Part shown: one piece after another, positions 43,201 to 48,572 of the stretch
Position numbering within the stretch: the first letter of the stretch is position 1
Layout of the letters: the number at the start of each line of letters is the position of its first letter
Assembly: GCA_017509605.1 (NCBI GenBank)
Contig: JAFWPH010000013.1
Coordinates: 1 to 54,847, forward strand
Length of the DNA stretch: 54,847 bases
Reading direction: 5' to 3'
From: Bacteroidaceae bacterium
GTDB taxonomy: Bacteria; Bacteroidota; Bacteroidia; Bacteroidales; Bacteroidaceae
Translations under genes and position numbers: made by a program
Notes under the pieces: model-generated
Database searches by the model: none
What the model was told of the DNA's origin: nothing
What the model saw: the letters and a program-made list of their open reading frames with translations, nothing else

Positions 43201-44925
43201 AATGTGAAACGCAAGCAGGTGGATGTGGAGTATGGTCAGGAGACGACCTTTGAACTGGCCATCGAGAATCTTAGCGGCAAGACACAGAAATTCACCTTGG
43301 AGGGACTGCCGGATTGGATGACAGTCTCACGCAAGAGTGGTTCCATCTCAGCCCTCGATGAAGCGTTCGTGACGATGACCATCTCGCCCTACGTCAATGT
43401 GGGAGATTACGAGGAAATCATTTATATCGTAGGTGAGAACGGCACTACAGAACCGTTGCCCATCAATGTGAAAGTCCGTGGCGAGGCACCGCAATGGGCA
43501 GTTGATGAGCAGTTGAAAGCCAGCTCCAACGTGATGTATATGGTGGCTCGTGTCAACCTTGGAAGCGAAATAGCCCGTGAATCTGACGACATGCTTTCAG
43601 CCGTGGGCAAAGGACACAGGATACTGGGTACGGCTCACGTGGACACAGACCCGAAGACTGAATCCAACGACGGTCTGGTTTATCTGACCATCTACAACAC
43701 CAGTGATGCGGATGAACACACACCTTTGACCTTCGAATTCTACGACGCGTCTTCAAATCGCATCTTTGTGGTAGAAAAGAAGATAGATGCTGACGTTGCC
43801 TTGATTCCAGACACCATCTACTTCAAGGCCGACACCGTTTTAGGCAGTGCCAGTGCCCCGATCAATCTCTATTCGGGCTTCAAGGAAGTACAGTCCTTGC
43901 AACTCGAGAAAGGTTGGAACTGGGTATCGTCCTACATCCAGCCAGCGAAGGCCAAGATGTCTGACCTCATGAACAGTTTTGGAACATGGGAAGTGGGTGA
44001 CGGCATAGAAATCCTGAAGGACGACGGTTCGTATGAGCTCTTGACCTACAAGGCCGTCTATGACCCGAAGACTTACACTGAGAAGTACTACTGGGATCAT
44101 GGCGACCAGGCCTACCAACTCAGTGTACAGCGGATGTATCGTATCTACGTGCATAATGATAAGACCATCTATTGGTCGGGCGATAACTATTCGTATGTAG
44201 GTGTTCCCGTCCACAAAGGCTGGAACCGCATCAGTTACTTGTCGTTCATGAATCTGCCACTCACCACAGCTTTGTCAGACTATACCGAAATGGCGCAAGT
44301 GGGCGACATCATCAAGACTCAGAGCGAATTCGCCGTGCTGAATATCGACAAGTCAGGTAACCGCTCATGGAAGGGTACGCTCAAGTACATGAGGACTGGA
44401 GAAGGATATATGCTCAAACGTGGTGCGGACGATGATGTCCAGTTCTATTATCCCTATTACTCCAGTGGAACGATCTACAACAACAGTGCGAGTCAGCAGG
44501 TGGCAGAACGCACACCGCTTTACTTGAACAACACGGGTTCTTCGATGTGCGTCATTGCTCAGGTTGACGGTTTTGATCTGAAAGAAGGTGACAAGTTGGT
44601 GGCCATCTCCGGTGCGGAAACCCGCGGTGTGGCAGAGGCCGACGAGGAAGGGCTCTTCTTCCTCAGTGTGGCGGATACGGATGACGGACGTGTCGGTTTC
44701 GCCATTGAGCGTGACGGTGAGATTGTGGCGACCACCGCTCAACAGATGAACTACGTTGATAACGGTGTTACAGGAACGCTCAATCAGCCCACTGTCATCA
44801 GTTTCATTCCGTTCGATGCCACCGAGAGCGAGGGCTGGTATAGCCTGCAAGGCATCAAACTCAATGACAAGCCCGTACAGAAGGGTGTGTTCATTCATAA
44901 CGGACAGAAGGTTGTCGTCAAGTAA
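34258..44925 (+). CDS. Giant secreted multidomain surface protein (3555 residues)
   Basis: Signal peptide of about 31 residues (ending RTWA). Then: a beta region, a fibronectin-III-like domain (about 292-410), two tandem GLUG-type units (about 440-661 and 665-840, each with NGTFDGNGH/QGNFDGNGH and GLVG motifs), another fibronectin-like domain (1048-1148), two carboxypeptidase-regulatory-like domains (1149-1298), a long unrecognised region, two LamG/concanavalin-like domains (about 2478-2625 and 2677-2835), a repeat region with WNWVSSYIQP and WNRISYLSF, and a T9SS-like tail (GWYSLQGIKLNDKPVQKG). Such architecture suggests an adhesin or glycan-binding fibre exported by T9SS. The frame is continuous over 10.7 kb. 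The GLUG protein gene follows 13 bases after the stop, so they form an operon. Confidence 0.85.
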   Translation: MKKTYNFCDRKLTIAFLFAALMTLCTQRTWAECTLQTFSNYSVMLEGSNQLRIKFPLYSKVGHDCWIADGTIYIQIDGSDSKEVIFHCESETDIDGSDYNPWMKCYKGVDGTMRLFRQRGYSTTTIGTTSSKVNCPCKENSDDAFVDLLWDVPKKYRGKKVTITWSMRHNGNSNEPNRWLPIDATSINMSDAPDVQAPMIMDPIISFDAGKPNQIVVPYMIATNDVKTMKAHYKEIIGNIYFEKTVNLGNSASDFVWLTADNPIHDFYLEATYTDSEGTEQTSVSPSIDVPVLHQPYGLGAVLKSDGTVVLTWGINHPRWDDISPSDTWEIQRNVSGSSEANNGQWVTIGQVDYDDQETEYTYTDNTLLSAYKGNNVYYRVRRVITSIWGWSDWTGWAMSELTATIALPTVAQATVHRAGEWSDSKHEVAIDFSVGASSQYDSQERFVIRNADDWATFAQLVNKGQTSLNAIMAADIDLGTNLVRVGDSSSHAYNGTFDGNGHVLNFSPDTLDVECAAPFAYVGTATFRNLHLTGSICSRRKFAAGLVGQVLRGKSLTIERCHSTVTVGSSISGDATNGGFVGAVMEDAFINMKNCLFDGRLTGDDSSCNGGLVGWCWYKATLENCLFAPAEITTSMKDCRTFVRMQSESRLKLVNSYFTVPYGGNQYDSQGRFIIYHADDWNTFLDLVKEAKGSNINAVLGGDISVSTMVGSESAPYQGNFDGNGHTISVSISSDQTHTALFQHIKNATFNNLTVMGNVSGGRHTAGLVGRAVGTNTIQNCRVSTNITTSDRYAGGFIGHGTSAKNIIHYCLFDGSATNTGAFNDDTYVGAFIGWEDGGTSNEVSANLENGRYYNFSHPGANYKYTDPHNWGGTNNWSMNDWNECNKAKGKSAAQLIQALGSSKWTSDDEGNVLPVLTTTDVGQGSSAFGMDKPQLAMALGEDWVLSGNAVLPVMTISEEQDHKTIVWDPLAKLVLDIEKTVGNEVKYTEQMELTEEERQGGHLQIDLTSSCVDHQFRFRVDPRNSTLPLLDTLGVEVKKTDAGELALYRFDSNAKLSSLKADTMQNAVSLSWETDGGVVDFYRILRYDKLEPDKVETLESEYTQTVYIDRTVRPQHNYVYTIQGVTLCEGEHVSEISREGCCEPTGMVRGYVRLANGIGLPGVTVTATPVDANVGNVVSCVTDSAGYFEIGGLLYQGAGQYTLTIPGAEPKSVQFDDDYNLFTNINFYQQNYFTFSGFVLYEGSSIPVAGVRFLRDGQPVMNASGKAVTTNNQGAFEVSVPQGTHSIQVVKEGHVFKNDGYYIDLDKEEGDQRDHNWQKDLSDIYLWDQTKVKLQGRVVGGNDQGLLPLGQSLSKNNLGKDVTMVFQLEGDNTSWIVRDQLDPTVTDLHYPHSHGKDGQDTTRVDAYRHRIEVHPDPNTGEYEVPFYPVKYKVTEIYAQGYPTLFQTGMVSETVDLTTYADGDTATYSRIYHATPKLDVWQFNGTSDRYYGLKRYISRDNAGINDTIVLWDNGKYALGHPVFMAGASVPLVLSAREEYYFNNESLGELDIVQLNGGRVIAGNGLVADNQTDEIELDSLGEGTYVFVPMNTTFTQEDDLALRTLKFTLEYDGSYYDCQPLQAYIMAVKPKSEGRHITVGKNAHLVDILRDPPGANSSAYIEQGSKFSYSYTANLTVTGGVKLNVGLGSGSDFYVGMWAGVTPPAGGTAFGSTAGTTTTSTNYGSLSYTLGTTYYEDWAYNYEFETKDRISTSSNPLDVGMDADVYIGMVDDVIMEDAIAVRVVNSSALQRLMPGMGGKTIVNGHEYNVNGSAKVLARGWDATNGDSVYLVRDDVIQAYNQTNSTFAYSQAYILNTIIPDLIKTRNSIILDSTTTSTYAQQLADKSKQPVYVSKMAPDNPLFAASDTLYTRYLPTGMDDQWNDTIQSINNLIETWVGFIAANEKEKLEVNNGNLLKVYDFDGITNISHNESFATSEGLHRYWRLPVSIDVGGPGKGTGYQKTPGDYRYTQDNQGKINSVDYVGGGLKVSFSIAPLFGFDFNYMNGKSEAYSKSSGFNLVCSRTSNLSVGVYLAKEISADSISKLQEAGDLGVFYKNVESNIKDIYNGKLGTNTNSYLNGTGSARRYRNFVYRTLGGATCSPYENERRTLFYRPGTVLDQKTVDIDQLRIWADQPSVSNVPYGEPARFTIYLANESPMPELTNRIFRFYLDDKSNPKGAKLYIDGAAVTRDGIMVWLNPGDVVEKKLEVYAGAEYDYENLVLGFCNPDDITRVHRVNISAHFVPSAGKINISKPGDKWVVNTESAYDKDLQAYYLPVHIDGFDVNYRNFDHIELQYKLSNQGDKEWVNVCSYYRNNDEGKALMARASGERKLMDSDGFIDANFYGETDPVEQYYDLRAVTFCRHDGGYLTSSSNILTGIKDTRRPQPFGTPQPTNGILGIGDDIKIAFSEQIAGNYLSSVNNFEVLGTTNTTSISLSTALQFDGKGLAMSVSKRNLADKDFTLDLMLKPKHNGKDMTVLYQGDEETSYLKLGVTSAGELSVDISGNVVKSETAVDFTEIRQVAYVFDVDDEKNETKVVFYEGNTVIGEGTLKGIYTGQGRLTFGSDYEGEMLETRLWNKAMTTAELATYSMKRLTGYELGLIDNYPMNEGRGTYCYDKAVGSNDLVLRGVTWRSPEGISMKLDGEKGIRLASDNFNRLNYHDYTLMFWFRTNDANGTLMANGEARDELDNKNHFNIGFENGELFFRSGGQQVNTRGYFHDGAWHHLAVTVNRSRNVGNIYVDQSLIQSFPVDTLGGISGNNLYLGATYTDARTATKQLTGNIDEVAMFEMEITENGLKTFSNQTPTGEEMGLLAYLSFSRSEKQEDNSQRLMPTGISLKKYKDNHGKVVEGHCDTIVSPDVIEQYADRSMYAPMTDGGKLENIKYSFVADGKDLLINLDVPDYQIEKTNVFIIVKEVADLQGNLMASPLTMNLYVYRNPLHWNVKRKQVDVEYGQETTFELAIENLSGKTQKFTLEGLPDWMTVSRKSGSISALDEAFVTMTISPYVNVGDYEEIIYIVGENGTTEPLPINVKVRGEAPQWAVDEQLKASSNVMYMVARVNLGSEIARESDDMLSAVGKGHRILGTAHVDTDPKTESNDGLVYLTIYNTSDADEHTPLTFEFYDASSNRIFVVEKKIDADVALIPDTIYFKADTVLGSASAPINLYSGFKEVQSLQLEKGWNWVSSYIQPAKAKMSDLMNSFGTWEVGDGIEILKDDGSYELLTYKAVYDPKTYTEKYYWDHGDQAYQLSVQRMYRIYVHNDKTIYWSGDNYSYVGVPVHKGWNRISYLSFMNLPLTTALSDYTEMAQVGDIIKTQSEFAVLNIDKSGNRSWKGTLKYMRTGEGYMLKRGADDDVQFYYPYYSSGTIYNNSASQQVAERTPLYLNNTGSSMCVIAQVDGFDLKEGDKLVAISGAETRGVAEADEEGLFFLSVADTDDGRVGFAIERDGEIVATTAQQMNYVDNGVTGTLNQPTVISFIPFDATESEGWYSLQGIKLNDKPVQKGVFIHNGQKVVVK

Positions 44926-44938
44926 ATTAACGAATGAT

Positions 44939-46537
44939 ATGAAACGTTTTTTATTCATTGTGATCTCATTCATCTCTATATCGTCAGCCAAGGCCGACGA
45001 TATAGAGATTGCCACAGCATCTCAACTCCGTGATTTTGCCTACAGCGTAAAGGACGGAAATGCCTATGCCGGTGTGACAGTCAAACTGACTGCCGACATC
45101 GACTTGAACAATGTTGACTGGATGCCTATCGGCACCCTTGCCTATCCTTTTCAAGGCACGTTCGACGGGCAGGGGCATTGGGTGGACAACCTGAAGGTGA
45201 ATGTCAGCGGTTCCGACACAGGCAATGTTGCAGGCCTTTTCGGTTGTGTCGGTGAGAGTGGAACTGTGTCGCGTGTGGGTGTGCGCAGCGGCAACATCCA
45301 TATCAGTGCCAAATCATCCGATAATATGAGTTGCTACGTTGGAGGTGTCGCGGGGCTGAATCAAGGCCGTATCTATGAGTGTGCCAACTTCGCAGTGGTT
45401 TTAGGCAACTGGAAGATGGCCCATGTCGGGGGTATCGCCGGTGCCAATGGAAACATTGGAGGAGGAACAACCTCTGCCCTCATCGAGAATTGTTACAATC
45501 GAGGAGAGGTGTTCACCTCTACAGGAACTTCTGCTGATGGCAACTATCTTGGTGGCATCGTCGGTCTCAACGACGGAACAGTTCGTCATGTCTATTCCAG
45601 CGCAGAGGTAAGCAATGCGGCTCATCAGGGTGGTATTGTCGGCGATAATCATGGCACAGTGGAGAACGCATACGCCACGGGCGATATGTTAGGCTTTGCG
45701 CTCGACGGCAGTCTCAACACTCAAGGTGATTATTCCATTTGGCAGTTCAACATGGGGTTGTTGCCTACACTGACCCTCGGTTCCTACGTTCTCGTCCTCG
45801 AGGATGACGCTGACAATGCAACCTCACTGACCAACAACAACGGAAAGACTTGTGATGTCGTCATCAACGGACGTACACTCTATAAGGACAATTCGTGGAA
45901 CACCATTACACTGCCTTTCAAGATTGATGATTTCAGTGGCACTTTGTTCAGCGATGCCACCGTGATGGAACTTGTCGAGGCAAGTTTTTCGGGAGGAACG
46001 CTTACGCTGGATTTCAGTGAAGCCTACTCCATTGTGGCTGGACGACCATATCTTGTGAAGTGGGAAAGCAATGACACTGAGAGAGACATTGACAATCCTG
46101 CGTTCTCTGGTGTCACCATTAACGGTAGCGCTCCACAACCGGTAACGAAGGATGATATCGTTTCGTTCAATGGCATTTACTCCCCGCTCACGCTATCTGC
46201 CAACGACCGTAAGAAACTGTATCTTGGCGCTACGAATACGCTCTATTATCCGGATGAAAATGTGAAGATAGGTTCATTCCGAGCATATTTTGAACTACTC
46301 GACGGTTTATATGTAGGAACCCCGTCAGCCAAAGTGAACAATTTCTCGTTGAACTTCGATGCTGACGAGGTTACTATTATCTTGAGAGTGGACGACAATG
46401 ATCAATGGTCAACGGTCAATGGTCAATGTTCAATGGACAATGGTCAATGGTACACCCTCGATGGCCGAAGACTAATAGGAAAACCAGTAGAGAGAGGCTT
46501 CTATATCCATCAAGGTAAGAAGGTCTTTGTCAAGTGA
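44939..46537 (+). CDS. Secreted GLUG-repeat protein with T9SS-like tail (532 residues)
   Basis: Signal peptide MKRFLFIVISFISISSAKA. Residues about 22-280 form a beta-helix-like GLUG region (TFDGQGHW, GLFGCVG, GGVAGLN, GGIAGAN, GGIVGLND, GGIVGDN). A beta-sandwich follows (WNTITLPFKIDDFSG), then a linker encoded by eight heptamers, then the tail GQWYTLDGRRLIGKPVERG...VFVK. Starting at 44939 gives a normal signal peptide; a longer reading overlaps the giant gene. It shares GLUG units with the giant neighbour, so the two may assemble or act together. Its 3' end faces the GH2 gene with 9 bases between stops. Confidence 0.8.
   Translation: MKRFLFIVISFISISSAKADDIEIATASQLRDFAYSVKDGNAYAGVTVKLTADIDLNNVDWMPIGTLAYPFQGTFDGQGHWVDNLKVNVSGSDTGNVAGLFGCVGESGTVSRVGVRSGNIHISAKSSDNMSCYVGGVAGLNQGRIYECANFAVVLGNWKMAHVGGIAGANGNIGGGTTSALIENCYNRGEVFTSTGTSADGNYLGGIVGLNDGTVRHVYSSAEVSNAAHQGGIVGDNHGTVENAYATGDMLGFALDGSLNTQGDYSIWQFNMGLLPTLTLGSYVLVLEDDADNATSLTNNNGKTCDVVINGRTLYKDNSWNTITLPFKIDDFSGTLFSDATVMELVEASFSGGTLTLDFSEAYSIVAGRPYLVKWESNDTERDIDNPAFSGVTINGSAPQPVTKDDIVSFNGIYSPLTLSANDRKKLYLGATNTLYYPDENVKIGSFRAYFELLDGLYVGTPSAKVNNFSLNFDADEVTIILRVDDNDQWSTVNGQCSMDNGQWYTLDGRRLIGKPVERGFYIHQGKKVFVK
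46396..46451 (+). repeat. Eight-unit heptamer array CAATGGT inside the GLUG-protein gene
   Basis: Units: CAATGAT, CAATGGT, CAACGGT, CAATGGT, CAATGTT, CAATGGA, CAATGGT, CAATGGT. Because 7 is not a multiple of 3, three units make one 7-residue repeat (NDQWSTV, NGQCSMD, NGQWYTL). The array encodes the linker directly before the sorting tail. Confidence 0.9.
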
Positions 46538-46546
46538 TTTCCTGAC

Positions 46547-48361
46547 TTACTTTTTCTTCTCATACCATTCTTGCAACACATAAAAGGCTTTCTTCTTTTC
46601 GCCATTGTCGGAGAAGAGGCCTTTTCTGTTGTAGTAGTCCTGTATGCCGTCGAGCACACGTCGTGGTGAGCGGAAGTCTTTCAGAATCCATGGTGTGGTG
46701 CCTGCCAGACCGTCGATCTTGTCAATCATACCGATGTTCTCGCGGTAGAGGTTCTCTTGGAATTCCTCTGTCCAGCGCTGGTTCTTGGGTCCATGCAGAC
46801 CAGCTTTTGCACCACCTCCGAACTCACTGATGATGACAGGTTTGTCGTAAGGTATTTCCCATTCCATCTTCGGTGCGTCGTTCACGTCGCGGTACCAGCC
46901 GATGTACTGGTTGAACGAGATGACATCGACGTACTCGTTCATGTTATCCTGCAAGCGGTTCTTGTAGTTCGAGGCCGAGGTCACCTCCATGGCCATCGAG
47001 ATGAGGCGTGAAGAATCGAGGCTGCGCGCGTGCTTCGACAAGCGGCTGAGGAACAGGTCGCGTTCGGCGGAGTGGGGTGTCTCGTTGGCAATAGACCAGA
47101 TGATGACGTTGGCGCGGTTCTGGTCGCGTTGGATCATGTCTGTCAACTGCCTTTCGGCGTTCTTGTATGTGTCGGGATTGGTCCAGGAGATAGTCCAGTA
47201 GCATGGAATCTCGCTCCATACGAGTATGCCCATTCGCTCGGCCTCTCTGACAGCGTACTCATTGTGTGGATAGTGAGCGAGGCGCACGAAGTTGCAACCC
47301 AGTTCCTTGGCCCAAGAGAGGAGGGTGTGGGCATCGGCCGTACAGTTGGCTCGACCACCGCCAAAGGGTTTCTCCTCATGGATGCTGATGCCTCGGAGGA
47401 AGATGGGTTTGCCGTTGAGCAGGAGTTGCTTCCCGCGGGTTTCTATGGTGCGGAAACCGATGCTGTCGGCCACCACGTCATGGTCAGAGGCGAGTGTGAC
47501 GCTGTAGCGCTTGGGGTTGTCGGGACTCCAGAGTGAGAGTCGTTTGGACGGAATGCGTAGGGTGAGGCTTGCATTGCCTTCAGCATCGGTCACACACTGT
47601 TGCTTCACCTTCAGTTCTGGGATGGTGAGCGTGAGTGTCTGGCCAACCTCAGGTTTGTTGAGATGCGCGGTCATGGTGATTTCGCGTTGCTTGGCGTTCA
47701 CGTCGGCTTTCTGCAACTCCAGTTTGTAGTTCTCGATGTAGGTTTCCGGCACCTTGACCACTAGCACGTCGCGGGTGATGCCACCATAATTCCACCAGTC
47801 GAAAATCTGTGTGGGAATGGCTTCGGCCTTGCGCTTGTTGTCCACCTTCACGATGACAATGTTCTCTCCGTTCTTCAGCATGTCGGTCACGTCGAAGTTG
47901 AAAGGAGTGAAACCACCGATGTGGTGTCCTGCCGCACGTCCGTTCACCCAAACGCGGCAGTCGTAGTTCACAGCGCCGAAGTAGAGTAGGGTACGGCAGT
48001 TCTCAATGGGTACTTGTGCTTGGAAACTGGTCTTGAACCACACCGTGCCTTCATAGAAGAAGAGGCGTTCATCCTGTGTGTTCCAGTCGCCTGGAATCTG
48101 CATGGTGGCAGCCTTGTCGAAGTCATACTCGATGAGGTCCTCTGGCTTTTGTGGTTTGGCGTTGCGGAAGAACCCCCATTGGGTGGGGTTCATGCGGTAG
48201 TCGTAGTAACCTTCTTCTTGCACATCAACGATGTAGTGCCATGCTCCGTTCAGCGACATGGTCTCACGACTCAATACGTTAGCTAATTGCGGCACCTCCT
48301 GTGCCTTGACAGCAATCGTCATCATGACGGCTATCAGCGATAAAAGAATCTTGTTTTTCAT
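46547..48361 (-). CDS. Glycoside hydrolase family 2, beta-glucuronidase-like
   Basis: 604 residues with a signal peptide (LLSLIAVMMTIAVKA). Sugar-binding, immunoglobulin-like and TIM-barrel domains are in the usual GH2 order. The acid/base glutamate is E427 in IANETP and the nucleophile E513 in IISEFGG. YNRKGLF near the end places N578 and K580 in the NxK motif that contacts the glucuronate carboxylate in beta-glucuronidases. It would release glucuronic acid from glycans or conjugates in the periplasm. It has no susC/susD neighbours, so the specific substrate is open. Confidence 0.85.
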   Translation of the reverse strand: MKNKILLSLIAVMMTIAVKAQEVPQLANVLSRETMSLNGAWHYIVDVQEEGYYDYRMNPTQWGFFRNAKPQKPEDLIEYDFDKAATMQIPGDWNTQDERLFFYEGTVWFKTSFQAQVPIENCRTLLYFGAVNYDCRVWVNGRAAGHHIGGFTPFNFDVTDMLKNGENIVIVKVDNKRKAEAIPTQIFDWWNYGGITRDVLVVKVPETYIENYKLELQKADVNAKQREITMTAHLNKPEVGQTLTLTIPELKVKQQCVTDAEGNASLTLRIPSKRLSLWSPDNPKRYSVTLASDHDVVADSIGFRTIETRGKQLLLNGKPIFLRGISIHEEKPFGGGRANCTADAHTLLSWAKELGCNFVRLAHYPHNEYAVREAERMGILVWSEIPCYWTISWTNPDTYKNAERQLTDMIQRDQNRANVIIWSIANETPHSAERDLFLSRLSKHARSLDSSRLISMAMEVTSASNYKNRLQDNMNEYVDVISFNQYIGWYRDVNDAPKMEWEIPYDKPVIISEFGGGAKAGLHGPKNQRWTEEFQENLYRENIGMIDKIDGLAGTTPWILKDFRSPRRVLDGIQDYYNRKGLFSDNGEKKKAFYVLQEWYEKKK

Positions 48362-48423
48362 TTGTTGTTGGTTATTGTTGGAATATCAAGTATCGTCCGA
48401 TTTTGTTCTTGAAATCATAATTA

Positions 48424-48431
48424 CAAATTTA
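48424..48431 (-). promoter_or_regulatory. -7 promoter element of the GH2 gene
   Basis: TAAATTTG on the minus strand fits TAnnTTTG, with a leader of about 60 bases. A convincing -33 element is not seen. Confidence 0.5.
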
Positions 48432-48504
48432 TATAAAAAAAAGGATTCACATGCCTGTCAACGAAAGAAAAAGCATTTTTAGGAGGGAAGATACTATTAT
48501 TCCT

Positions 48505-48540
48505 AAAAAAGGCAGCGTTGGTTCGCGACCAGCAGCTGCC
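48505..48540 (-). terminator. Terminator after the TonB-type receptor gene
   Basis: The stem GGCAGC (48511-48516) with GCTGCC (48535-48540) encloses an inner TGGT/ACCA stem. A run of six A at 48505-48510 gives T6 on the minus strand. It lies about 30 bases past the stop at 48573. Confidence 0.75.
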
Positions 48541-48572
48541 TGTGAGAATGAGGGAATTATTGTTGATTCATT

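Noticed and set aside
44756..44938. An upstream start that would lengthen the GLUG protein by 61 residues
   Set aside because: It overlaps the giant gene, and the added residues precede a perfect signal peptide.
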